Below, piece by piece: positions 18,154 through 26,897 of a DNA stretch of 64,000 bases. Every line of letters starts with the position of its first letter. The stretch's first letter is position 1. The DNA comes from Gottfriedia endophytica (lineage in GTDB: Bacteria > Bacillota > Bacilli > Bacillales > Bacillaceae_G). A program made the translations under genes and the position numbers. The DNA lies in the NCBI RefSeq assembly GCF_017814275.1, contig NZ_JAGIYQ010000005.1:186001-250000 (forward strand), written 5' to 3'. A model generated the notes under the pieces. The model was not told the origin of the DNA and searched no databases. It saw only the letters and a program-made list of their open reading frames with translations.

Positions 18154-21100
18154 TTACCATTTTAAATTAGAACTCGCACTTCCATTATTTGATCCATTTG
18201 GATCAGAAGGATCATACACATTGATGATGATTGAAGCCTGGTACTTTCCATATTCAGATATAGCTGTAACCGTTGCATATCCTTTTGAAATTGCATGGAT
18301 AGTGCCGTTCTGGTCTACCGTTACAAAACGCTTATCATTACTTATCCACTTAGAAATTCCTTTTTGGGTTGTGTTTATCGGTTGATATTCTAATTTTTGA
18401 TTTAAATCATATTTTTCCCCTGCTTTAATATCTAAGCTAGCAGGTAATTTAATTCCTGTTATTGGATTTACTATTTGAACTTCAAATTGATTCGTTATTT
18501 TACTTCCATCTAAAGCTCCTACTAGAATCTTAATCATATGGCCATCCGGTGTTGGAGCATTCGCTGTTAACATTCCAGAATTAGTTAAATCAACATAATT
18601 TGTATCACTATTATTGATAAGCGAATAACTAACTTCCTTATTATTTGCATCTGAAGGAAGTACAGTCGTTTTACCTAGAAGGTTTAAATTCTGACCGACT
18701 GTCATGGTAATTGGTGATTCAACAGTAATCGATTTAACAGGTTGATTCACGGTAACAGTCGCTGTACGAACAATTTCATTATTTTGCGCGTCGGTTCCTT
18801 TAACCGTTATGTTAGCAACACCTTTTTTTAGGCCAACAATTTCCCCTGTTAATTTGTCATTAATATCAATTATTCCTGGTTGATCGACAGTCCAAATTAA
18901 TTTACTTGCTGCACTAATTGGTGTAACTTTTAAATTCAAGGTGCCCGTATCTCCTACATTTAGAGTTAATTTGTCATCCATTGAAAATGCTTGGAGTGGG
19001 TTTGCAATATTTACGATTGTTGTAGATTCTTTACTATTTCCAAATATATCTGTAACTGTAACTTTTACTGCAGCAGTCTTTGCTTCTTCATTCGTAGCAG
19101 CTCCTGGTTTAATTCTTACTTCCCCATTTTGATTGACTTCAATAAGATCCGTTCCAGCCGTTACTTGCCAATTAGTTTGCTTGATTATTCCTTGATTTAA
19201 TGCATCAATTGGATTATATTCTACTAAAATCTTCTGAGGGGTCACACTATTAATATTCATCGTAATCGAATCAGGAGTTTTAATCCCTCTTAATTCATCC
19301 CTTGCATTAATATTTATATTATTAAATGCCATTGATTTTTGAGTGTTATCGACTGCTATAAAAGATAAAGTTGAATTACTCAAAGTGTTATCTCCAGAAA
19401 CGGTTGGTGTAAAATCAATTGAAAAATTAATTGGATCTGCAACATATTGATTATTACTGTTTTTCGTATAATTAATCCTCCCTAAATCAATTGAAATAGT
19501 TTTAAGTTTTTTAGCACTATCTGTGTCAACAACTACATTTGATTGTGAAGAACTAACACCAAAGCTACTAGGTACTGTTTCATTAAACTTGATTTGTTGG
19601 ACTTTTAAATTTTGACTGGTTCCAAGATTACTTCCATCAATTGGATTTGGAGTAATCGTGTAATTTACACGGGCAGTTTCTCCTACCTTTAACATACCTG
19701 TTTTGTTTATTGTCCTAGAAACTGATAGATTTTCGTTCAGCTTTTTAACTTTTATCACTAAATCTTTTTGCTGAGCTTGGGCACCAGACAAGTCCCAAGC
19801 TTTAATGGAAATTTTAACACTTCCATCATTAACTAAACCATGTGGAATATCCATACTGATCGTTTGTCCATTTATTACGCTACCAGAATTGTAGGGCACA
19901 TCATTTACAAGAATACTATAATTTAAATTTTTATCATTAACGTCAATATCATCTACTTTAAATGATAAAGGAATTGATTGAGTCGTTGGTATTTCTTTCG
20001 TAGTATCTGGTGAATATACCGTAATCACTGGCGCTTGGTTTGCACCGATAAATGAAGATAACATCGTATTTACAAATAATTGTTGCTCATCAACACTAAA
20101 TGTTGAATTTGTATGTCCTGCCCCTGAATACGTAATATTTTTTCGTTTATAAATATAGTACATATTGTAACTATCATTCAAATCAATTGTACCGTCATAT
20201 AAGTTATACAAAGGAACAACTTCTGGATCTTCCAAATTTAAAGCAAAGTACTGTGAATGGGTAGTAGCTAATGAGATTGTATTTCCTAACGAATATGGAA
20301 AAGAAGTTAGTAAATTATCATTCACTTTTTTAGCTTTTGTAACAGTGTAGGTTGCATGATACCCTATATTTGTTTCCATATAATACTTACCTGGCGTAGC
20401 TAGCTTATCTGCAACAATCTTTTGTTGCCAATCCTTTGTTACACCTAGTTCATACGTTTGGCCAGTATCTGGTAAAAAATTGGTGATCCATGAGTTAGTG
20501 GATTCATAATTATTATTTCCACTCGCAGAAATTCGTTGTATCGTATCATGTGTAAAAAATACACTCTGCCCAGATGCAATAAAATCCTTCACAGCTTTTT
20601 GTGCATTTGTATTTGTAATTCGAACATTACCATATGAATCTTCAAAACCAAAAATAATCATATTATACTGACCACTATTAATATTTTTATAGGTAGTATT
20701 GTTAAAATCATCCATACTAACTACATCGATTGTTATATTATAATCATCTGTGTCAATGACATTATTTTTAAGCCCTACTGAAGTTAATACCTTTTTCAAA
20801 CTTCCATTTTGTGCTGTTGTTTTTGTTACTTGTAATACACGAATATTTACTTTTGCATCTCTGAAACGAAAAGTTCCTGTTTTATAATCCTTTAATCCAT
20901 TTTCCCCAACAATTTCAAGCTTCCACATTCGGATTCCAGAATAACCTTTTGGAAGAGTATAATTCAATGTATATACATTTTGTTGTTTTCCTAATTCTGA
21001 AACGTAGTTTTGCTTTACTAGTTCACTTGGTTCATATTTCCCATTAAAATTTGAATCAATATAAAGATTCGCCATTAAACCATCTAAGTTTCCGCTATCA

Positions 21101-21789
21101 ATTGAAAATGAAAAGGAAACAGTATTACCTGTTGTATAATATGGTGGTTGGGCAATCGAGCTTTCTGTTGGTTTAGAGGTTAATGTAAATCTTGGTCTAC
21201 TAGATATCATATTTGTAATATTATTAGGATCATCTACTAAACTTACATTCGGATATTGAGTTGTTTTGTACGTAGTAGCTAAATCTTTTAAAACACATTG
21301 GTAAGTTGGTTTCAAATTCACATTACATGTTTGATTTTTTACAGATGAATGAAAGATAACAGGTAAATTGCGTTTAATATAGTAATTAATTATTTCATTT
21401 GCTTTTAAAAGAGTTAAATCATTCATTTTTGTACTAGTCTTATTACTATCTTTCCGATCGGTATCATTTTTGACCAATAAATCTGGATTTGCACTGGTTG
21501 GATCAGGATCAAGTCGAACTAAATCTGTAGAATAAGTACCTTTTGCAAAGTATATAGCATCATATTTCCCATCTAAATCAGAACGATCAGAAACAAATCT
21601 CTTAATTGGCATCGTTGTAACAACATAAGTTGATTGCTGTGCTTGCGTAAGTGTAGAAGTTTCAGATCCATCAGTTATTTCAAGTAATTGTATTTTAGGC
21701 GTCGCAGCTTGTACATGTGTATGAATTGGGAATAATATCGGACAAAGTAAACAAAACAGTAACAGCAATGAATTGATTTTCTTTTTCAT
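18154..21789 (-). CDS. Giant secreted protein with DUF5057-like head and Ig-like repeats
   Basis: 1211 residues. The second ATG (21787-21789) is chosen because AGGAG abuts the first one but lies nine bases before the second. A Sec signal peptide ends near VQAATPK. The first about 600 residues have the look of DUF5057 proteins (LLEITDGSE near the start, YSGAGHTNSTFSVDEQQLF near residue 630); I cannot verify this by search. Then come Ig-like/cadherin-like segments and at least one BIG2 domain (about residues 970-1050). There is no LPXTG motif or C-terminal membrane helix, so it is released or held non-covalently. Its placement, convergent with the minor pilins, suggests a pilus-associated adhesin or surface factor. 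Confidence 0.75.
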   Translation of the reverse strand: MKKKINSLLLLFCLLCPILFPIHTHVQAATPKIQLLEITDGSETSTLTQAQQSTYVVTTMPIKRFVSDRSDLDGKYDAIYFAKGTYSTDLVRLDPDPTSANPDLLVKNDTDRKDSNKTSTKMNDLTLLKANEIINYYIKRNLPVIFHSSVKNQTCNVNLKPTYQCVLKDLATTYKTTQYPNVSLVDDPNNITNMISSRPRFTLTSKPTESSIAQPPYYTTGNTVSFSFSIDSGNLDGLMANLYIDSNFNGKYEPSELVKQNYVSELGKQQNVYTLNYTLPKGYSGIRMWKLEIVGENGLKDYKTGTFRFRDAKVNIRVLQVTKTTAQNGSLKKVLTSVGLKNNVIDTDDYNITIDVVSMDDFNNTTYKNINSGQYNMIIFGFEDSYGNVRITNTNAQKAVKDFIASGQSVFFTHDTIQRISASGNNNYESTNSWITNFLPDTGQTYELGVTKDWQQKIVADKLATPGKYYMETNIGYHATYTVTKAKKVNDNLLTSFPYSLGNTISLATTHSQYFALNLEDPEVVPLYNLYDGTIDLNDSYNMYYIYKRKNITYSGAGHTNSTFSVDEQQLFVNTMLSSFIGANQAPVITVYSPDTTKEIPTTQSIPLSFKVDDIDVNDKNLNYSILVNDVPYNSGSVINGQTISMDIPHGLVNDGSVKISIKAWDLSGAQAQQKDLVIKVKKLNENLSVSRTINKTGMLKVGETARVNYTITPNPIDGSNLGTSQNLKVQQIKFNETVPSSFGVSSSQSNVVVDTDSAKKLKTISIDLGRINYTKNSNNQYVADPINFSIDFTPTVSGDNTLSNSTLSFIAVDNTQKSMAFNNININARDELRGIKTPDSITMNINSVTPQKILVEYNPIDALNQGIIKQTNWQVTAGTDLIEVNQNGEVRIKPGAATNEEAKTAAVKVTVTDIFGNSKESTTIVNIANPLQAFSMDDKLTLNVGDTGTLNLKVTPISAASKLIWTVDQPGIIDINDKLTGEIVGLKKGVANITVKGTDAQNNEIVRTATVTVNQPVKSITVESPITMTVGQNLNLLGKTTVLPSDANNKEVSYSLINNSDTNYVDLTNSGMLTANAPTPDGHMIKILVGALDGSKITNQFEVQIVNPITGIKLPASLDIKAGEKYDLNQKLEYQPINTTQKGISKWISNDKRFVTVDQNGTIHAISKGYATVTAISEYGKYQASIIINVYDPSDPNGSNNGSASSNLKW

Positions 21790-21850
21790 TCCGTACATCT
21801 CCTCTAATAAAGTTTTATGTAAGCTAGTCCTTAGAAGTCATATTTTTACT

Positions 21851-22606
21851 TTACTCAAATAAAGCTTCAATCTCAGTTAAATGATAATCTTTTGCATACA
21901 TTTTCGCAGTTTTACCATGAGAGTCTTTTATCGATGGATTGCTCCCTCCGTTCAATAACTCTTTAACAGAATTCACATTTCCACTTTGAACTGCAATCAT
22001 TAATGGAGTTCTTCCTTCATGATCTTTTGCATTTATAATTTGTTTGTTTGAAAGTAAAAAGTTGATTACAGCTGGTTGATTTTGAAGAGCTGCTACATGT
22101 AAGACTGTGGATCCATCCATTGAATGATCTAATGGATTTGCTCCATTTTTAATGAGCCATTTTACGATTTCTAATCGGTCTGGTTCAGAAGAAGTAGGAG
22201 CTATTGAAAGTAATAAAGGAGTCATTCCTAAGTCATTTTTCATATTAATATTTACTTTCTTCTGTTTAAGCAAATAGTGAATCAAATTTTTATTTCCATT
22301 GATTGCTGCAATTTGCAAGATATTATCCTCGTTAACATCTTTACTTTTCCAGGATGCACCAGCCTTTAATAAAGCTAACGTAATATTCTCTTCATTTAAA
22401 GTCGCTGCTAATACTTCTGGTTTTGTTTTCTCTTGTGTCGGTAGCTTTCTATAATTAGTCGAGTCTAAGATTTGTTTTACTGTTTTATAGTCATTTTGAT
22501 GAATGGCCGTATATAATTGTTCACTTAATTTTTCCTTAGTGGAACATCCTGATAATAGCATTGATAAAATTAATATGCTTATTACCAAATTTCTACTATA
22601 TTTCAT
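21851..22606 (-). CDS. Ankyrin-repeat lipoprotein
   Basis: About 251 residues. The ATG at 22606 follows GAGGTG closely and is preferred to an in-frame TTG four codons upstream. A lipoprotein signal ends in the lipobox LLSGC, so Cys is lipidated and the protein sits on the outer face of the membrane. The mature part holds about five ankyrin repeats (for example NILQIAAINGNKNLIHYLL, TPLLLSI, TVLHVAALQNQPAVINFLL, TPLMIAVQSGNVNSVKELL). Ankyrin repeats bind proteins; the partner is unknown. It is the neighbour of the giant surface protein on the same strand and might share its transcript, 60 bases upstream. Confidence 0.85.
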   Translation of the reverse strand: MKYSRNLVISILILSMLLSGCSTKEKLSEQLYTAIHQNDYKTVKQILDSTNYRKLPTQEKTKPEVLAATLNEENITLALLKAGASWKSKDVNEDNILQIAAINGNKNLIHYLLKQKKVNINMKNDLGMTPLLLSIAPTSSEPDRLEIVKWLIKNGANPLDHSMDGSTVLHVAALQNQPAVINFLLSNKQIINAKDHEGRTPLMIAVQSGNVNSVKELLNGGSNPSIKDSHGKTAKMYAKDYHLTEIEALFE

Positions 22607-22708
22607 AGAACACCTCAAATTCCCCTATATCTCTACAAATCTATTATAGCATTTAGACCCTGTTATTGTTTAACAATTTTAAAATTTCTATGTATTTATA
22701 CCTATAAA

Positions 22709-22748
22709 AAAACAACCTAATCCTACAAAGTAAGGAAAAGGTTGTTTA
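22709..22748 (-). terminator. Terminator of the NlpC/P60 gene
   Basis: AAACAACCT (22710-22718) pairs with AGGTTGTTT (22739-22747); the minus-strand side continues with a T run. Confidence 0.7.
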
Positions 22749-22765
22749 TCATTTACTATTCTTTA

Positions 22766-23476
22766 TTATAATACACTAAACGTACCAGCATATTTACTAT
22801 TCCAATATGTATTTTCTAAACTTACAACTGCAACACCTTTACTGCTAGTTGCTGAAATAAATTTATTATCTCCTAGGAAAATGCCTACATGGCTAATTCC
22901 AACTTTATATGTATTTTTAAAGAATACTAGATCGCCAGCTACAGGTTTTTTTACTACACTTCTCATTTGATACATTGACTCAGCTGTTCTTGGTAACTTA
23001 ACTCCTGCTTGTTTATATACATAGTTAACGTATCCCGAACAATCAAATCCTCTTGTAGTTGTACCACCAAATTGATAAGGTACACCTTCATATTTTGTGG
23101 CAATTGTTGAAATTTGTCTTTTTACAAATTCGTCGTCTTTTACAAATAGTTTTCCATTTTTTATGGCAGTAGAGAATTCTGTTAATGAAACATTAAATAA
23201 TTTTCTCGATGTTTCATCATTAAAAATTCCTGTTACATGTAATTTTTTCTGTGCTTGATAGTTTTTCAAATATTTTTCAGTATCTTTACCGAAAAGTCCA
23301 TCAGTCTCTGCATTAAAAAAGCCTTGCTCTTTTAGCTTCAATTGTAATTGCATAACCGCTACACCAGATGAACCTTTTGAAAGTTCATTTGTTGCAGCAC
23401 CTGCTCCGGATTGCTGTCCAAATAAGAACATGAATCCAAAAATTAATGTTAGCCCGATCAAAAGTTGCCTTTTCAT
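22766..23476 (-). CDS. Secreted NlpC/P60 peptidoglycan hydrolase with PG-binding domain
   Basis: 236 residues. A signal peptide covers residues 1-28. Residues about 33-93 form a PG_binding_1 domain (GSSGVAVMQLQLKLKEQGFF and DGLFGKDTEKYLKNYQ). The NlpC/P60 domain spans about 118-236, with nucleophile Cys146 in FDCSGYV and His196 in ISHVGIF. The third polar residue of the triad, usually His in a FIHA-type segment, appears as Ser208 in FISATSS, which is unusual. The family cuts D-gamma-glutamyl-meso-DAP bonds in peptide stems of the wall. The gene is monocistronic with a terminator downstream. Confidence 0.88.
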   Translation of the reverse strand: MKRQLLIGLTLIFGFMFLFGQQSGAGAATNELSKGSSGVAVMQLQLKLKEQGFFNAETDGLFGKDTEKYLKNYQAQKKLHVTGIFNDETSRKLFNVSLTEFSTAIKNGKLFVKDDEFVKRQISTIATKYEGVPYQFGGTTTRGFDCSGYVNYVYKQAGVKLPRTAESMYQMRSVVKKPVAGDLVFFKNTYKVGISHVGIFLGDNKFISATSSKGVAVVSLENTYWNSKYAGTFSVL

Positions 23477-23663
23477 TTCTGTACGCCCCTTTTCTTTGTT
23501 ACTAATAGTCTACCAAAGGGACTTGTCGAAAACCATTACAGGCATGTTACAAATTGTCGAAAACTTTGTTAACAACTTGGAAATAATTTCTAGGTAGGGG
23601 CTTTTCTCCTTCAATTGCTTTTTTTGAAATGACCAAGGAGGTAGTGACTGAATGTAACCACTA

Positions 23664-23697
23664 AGAAAAACAGCCTAGTATTTAGAACTAGACTGGA
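23664..23697 (-). terminator. Terminator of the alpha-glucosidase gene
   Basis: CAGCCTAG (23671-23678) pairs with CTAGACTG (23688-23695) with one mismatch-type G-T; the minus strand continues TTTTTCTT. Confidence 0.65.
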
Positions 23698-23703
23698 TTT
23701 TTC

Positions 23704-25377
23704 TTATATATACCGGTAAACCCTTGCTTCGAATTGGCTAAATGACATATTTTGAATTAATTGATTTGCTGGCACATCGTCATTTGATAATAAAAGTTCT
23801 GTGTTTTTTCCAACGTACTCTTCTGGTAAAGTAAATGATTGTTCTTCTTTTGACATATTTACTATGATTAAATACATTTCATTTTCATCTTTTCGTGTGT
23901 AGGCAAAAATAGGTTCACTATCAACTTCGACTAATTGATATCGTGCATAAACAAGTCCTTTATGTTCTTTTCGTAATTTAATCATTTTTTTATAAAAATG
24001 GAAGATCGATGATTCATCCTTTTTCTGTCTTTCCACATTAATGCTTTCATAGTTTGGATTCGTCTTCATCCAAGGAGTTCCTTCTGTGAATCCCGCATTT
24101 TTTTCACTGTTCCATTGCATTGGTGTACGTGAGTTATCACGCCCATTTTTCCAAATAATATCCAAGATTTCTTGCTCAGTCGAACCTTCTTCTTTCATAA
24201 TTTGGAACATATTTTTTGCTCTCACATCATTGTAGTCATCAATCGATGTATAGTGAACATTTGTCATCCCGATTTCTTGACCTTGGTAAATAAATGGAGT
24301 CCCCTTCATAAAGAAATACATCGTTGCTATTGCCTTCGCAGATTTATTCCAATACTGAACATCATCACTACCTAATATACTAACCGCCCGCGGAATATCA
24401 TGGTTTTCAATATAGAGCGCATTCCAACCTTGGCCTTCTAAACCAGCCTGCCATTTCGTTAATACTGTTTTTAAATCAGCGATTGAAGTACTTGAATCAT
24501 CTGTTTTATTCCATAAATCCATGCTTTCAAATTGGAAAATCATATTAAATTTGCCCTTTTCTTCTCCTACCCAAAGATCTGCATCTTCCATTTTTACACC
24601 ATTTGCTTCACCAACTGTCATGATGTCATATTTTGAAAAAGTTTCACATTTTAATTCTTCAAGAAACTCGTGAATTCCATTCTGATTCATATGCATGTCA
24701 AAGGATGCAACGTATTTTTCCTTCTTTGGATTAGGTAGATCTGGGAATCCTGGACGTTTTTTAATGTGGCTAATTGCATCAACACGGAATCCATCAATCC
24801 CTTTATCTAACCACCAATTAATCATCTTATAGATCTCTTGGCGAACCTCTTTGTTTTCCCAGTTTAAGTCAGGCTGTTTTTTAGAAAATAAATGAAGGTA
24901 ATATTGATCAGTTGTTTCATCATATTCCCAAGCAGAACCCCCAAATATACTTTCCCAATTGCTAGGTTCATGTCCTTCTTTTCCATCATGCCAAATATAA
25001 TAATCACGATATGGATTGTCTTTTGATTTTCTCGACTCTAAGAACCAAGGATGCTCGTCACTAGTATGATTAACAACTAAATCTAAGATTAGTTTCATTC
25101 CACGATTATGAACCTCATTTAATAGTTGATCAAAATCTTCCATCGTACCAAATTCATCCATAATATCTTGATAATCTGAGATATCATATCCATTGTCATC
25201 ATTTGGAGACTTATAAAATGGACAAATCCAAATTACGTCAATTCCTAAATCCTTTAAGTAATCTAGTTTAGATATAACTCCTATTAAATCACCTATTCCA
25301 TCTCCATTGCTATCCATAAAACTTCGAGGGTAAATTTGATATGCAACCGCTTCTTTCCACCAACTCTGATTTACCAT
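23704..25377 (-). CDS. GH13 alpha-glucosidase (oligo-1,6-glucosidase/MalL-like)
   Basis: 557 residues from the ATG at 25377, which has GAGAGGAG seven bases upstream; the longer frame would begin inside a cre site and is rejected. The GH13 conserved regions are intact: DLVVNHTSDEHPWF, GFRVDAISH with nucleophile Asp200, GEANG with acid/base Glu257, and ENHDIPR with Asp327. The head WWKEAVAYQIYPRSFMDSNG is typical of subfamily 31. Ala follows the nucleophile; in this subfamily that position influences preference between alpha-1,6 and alpha-1,4 linkages (Val is usual for 1,6), so an alpha-1,4 preference is possible but unproven. It is cytosolic and acts on imported malto- or isomalto-oligosaccharides. 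No transporter or regulator gene is adjacent. Confidence 0.9.
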   Translation of the reverse strand: MVNQSWWKEAVAYQIYPRSFMDSNGDGIGDLIGVISKLDYLKDLGIDVIWICPFYKSPNDDNGYDISDYQDIMDEFGTMEDFDQLLNEVHNRGMKLILDLVVNHTSDEHPWFLESRKSKDNPYRDYYIWHDGKEGHEPSNWESIFGGSAWEYDETTDQYYLHLFSKKQPDLNWENKEVRQEIYKMINWWLDKGIDGFRVDAISHIKKRPGFPDLPNPKKEKYVASFDMHMNQNGIHEFLEELKCETFSKYDIMTVGEANGVKMEDADLWVGEEKGKFNMIFQFESMDLWNKTDDSSTSIADLKTVLTKWQAGLEGQGWNALYIENHDIPRAVSILGSDDVQYWNKSAKAIATMYFFMKGTPFIYQGQEIGMTNVHYTSIDDYNDVRAKNMFQIMKEEGSTEQEILDIIWKNGRDNSRTPMQWNSEKNAGFTEGTPWMKTNPNYESINVERQKKDESSIFHFYKKMIKLRKEHKGLVYARYQLVEVDSEPIFAYTRKDENEMYLIIVNMSKEEQSFTLPEEYVGKNTELLLSNDDVPANQLIQNMSFSQFEARVYRYI

Positions 25378-25397
25378 TTTTATACTCCTCTCGCTAA

Positions 25398-25413
25398 TAA
25401 AAAGCGCTTTCAT
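25398..25413 (-). promoter_or_regulatory. CcpA cre site upstream of the alpha-glucosidase
   Basis: The minus-strand sequence ATGAAAGCGCTTTTTA fits the cre consensus WTGNAANCGNWNNCW except for one position. It lies just before the ribosome binding site, a roadblock-type position, and predicts carbon catabolite repression. Confidence 0.7.
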
Positions 25414-25471
25414 TTCTTTCTATAACTACGTTCAATCAAACACGAAATACATTTATTTATAAAAAATTAAT

Positions 25472-25485
25472 TGCAATCGTTTGCA
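25472..25485. promoter_or_regulatory. LacI/GalR-type operator (MalR-like)
   Basis: TGCAATCGTTTGCA is a near-perfect palindrome centred on CG, about 95 bases upstream of the alpha-glucosidase start. Maltose regulators of the LacI family bind GCAAnCGnTTGC-type sites, so induction by maltose or isomaltose is inferred. The regulator gene is not in the window. The rest of the 25414-25754 gap shows only AT-rich sequence. Confidence 0.6.
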
Positions 25486-25754
25486 CAAAATTATCATATC
25501 ATTAATAGAATACACATTCAATCACAAGTTTTCTTACTATTTAGACTCAAATTATGGATTTTCTTCTATAAATTGATTTATAATTGAGTATATTCCGTCA
25601 ATTGTGTACAAAATAAATTGTCTAAAAATAATAATATAAAACTTTATAAATAGAACTAGATAAAAATGTAATCGCTTTCTTCGAAGACTTGGTGCAGATT
25701 CTGCTAAATGATGATTTAAACATACTAATTATTGTTGGAATCGGAGGAATTGAA

Positions 25755-26015
25755 ATGAAAAAGAGTAAATTATTTATAGTAATTAGTCTCCTTAGTCTTG
25801 GTGTAGCATTGTGGTTATTAATTACCGGTAAAAATGAGTGGGGAATGTTTATTGTTTTTACGATTCTCGCATTTCAACAATCTAATTTTTATTTCGAATA
25901 TAAAAAAAGTGAAGATCAGAAATTAAGAGCAAAAGCAGCACAGACAAGATTCGTAGCTATTTTAATGGGATCTGTCAGTTTAATGATTTTAGTAGTGAAT
26001 TTAATTTTTCTCTAA
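25755..26015 (+). CDS. Small two-helix membrane protein
   Basis: 86 residues from the ATG at 25755, which has CGGAGG eight bases upstream; an earlier in-frame ATG lacks a site. Two or three hydrophobic helices (residues about 6-24, 28-40 and 67-85) flank a charged cytoplasmic-type loop EYKKSEDQKLRAKAAQTR. Proteins of this size and layout resemble the YtpI/YrhC kind of Bacillus small membrane proteins, but I cannot assign a family. It is transcribed alone and ends at a bidirectional terminator. Confidence 0.7.
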   Translation: MKKSKLFIVISLLSLGVALWLLITGKNEWGMFIVFTILAFQQSNFYFEYKKSEDQKLRAKAAQTRFVAILMGSVSLMILVVNLIFL

Positions 26016-26056
26016 ACATAAAAAAGGCTGACTTTTTAAGTTAGCCTTTTTTATGT
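26016..26056. terminator. Bidirectional terminator, long stem
   Basis: ACATAAAAAAGGCTGACTT and AAGTTAGCCTTTTTTATGT form a 19-bp stem with one G-T pair, shared by two convergent genes. Confidence 0.85.
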
Positions 26057-26086
26057 AAGAAGAGAGTTAATCTCTATCTTCTATTC

Positions 26087-26881
26087 TTACTTTTCTATTC
26101 TCTTATATTCTTTAACTTTTGCAGAAGAATGTATTTGTACGTCTTCTGTATATTCTACTAAACCAATCGTACAATTCTTTCCAATTGTAACAGTATCTCC
26201 TCTGACCACGTCAGCATTTGTATGGTCTAATTTAATAGCACTTCCTTCTATGGATTTTGTTTTAAATCTTACTTTACCTAAGAACAGTGCCGAAAATAAA
26301 TTTCTAAAAAAGTTTCTAGGTGAATACAAACTAATTTCGATTGTTTCTCCACCTAACTCTGGCACAAAGCTAAATCCGCTGTGAGTAATTTGAATACTCT
26401 CAGCATTTAGAAGCCCATCCATATTTAATTGGCCGTTTACTGTAAATAACTCACATTCGCACCCTTTTTTTGCCGAAAATGATCCAGAAATTGAAACAGT
26501 TTCCGCTTTTACCGAACCTTCCGTTTTCATTGAACCAGAAACCTTCAATCTCTCTACTAAAACATCATCTTTCGTTTTAAAGCTTCCACTAATATCAACA
26601 TTATCACTTTTAAGTTTTCCTTCTACAAATGATGAACCACTGATACTAAACTTATTGGTTTCTACATCACTTAAACATTTCGTTGAACCGCTGCAATCAA
26701 ATCGGTTACTTTTAATCCGTCCATTAAATTTCGCTGAACCACTAACTTTTATATCTTCACATTCAATGTCCCCTAATACTGTACCACTTCCACTAATTTT
26801 CAAATCATTATATACTCCTGCAGAAATAGTACCTGAACCACTAATTTTAACATCTTGTTGTTGCATAGTACTTGTCATCAT
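26087..26881 (-). CDS. Bactofilin-like polymer-forming protein (YhbE/YhbF-like)
   Basis: 264 residues from the ATG at 26881, which has AGAGGAG five bases upstream. The first 150 residues repeat short strands punctuated by SGS (DVKISGSGTISAG, LKISGSGTVLGD, IKVSGSAKFNGR, FSISGSSFVEGK, and so on), the right-handed beta-helix pattern of bactofilins. Such proteins self-assemble into filaments, usually bound to the membrane. B. subtilis carries yhbD-yhbE-yhbF in this order, and its bactofilins act in flagellar hook assembly; here only one bactofilin follows the yhbD homologue, so one protein may do the work of two or the second was lost. Confidence 0.85.
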   Translation of the reverse strand: MMTSTMQQQDVKISGSGTISAGVYNDLKISGSGTVLGDIECEDIKVSGSAKFNGRIKSNRFDCSGSTKCLSDVETNKFSISGSSFVEGKLKSDNVDISGSFKTKDDVLVERLKVSGSMKTEGSVKAETVSISGSFSAKKGCECELFTVNGQLNMDGLLNAESIQITHSGFSFVPELGGETIEISLYSPRNFFRNLFSALFLGKVRFKTKSIEGSAIKLDHTNADVVRGDTVTIGKNCTIGLVEYTEDVQIHSSAKVKEYKRIEK

Positions 26882-26897
26882 TCTTTCTCCTCTTTCA

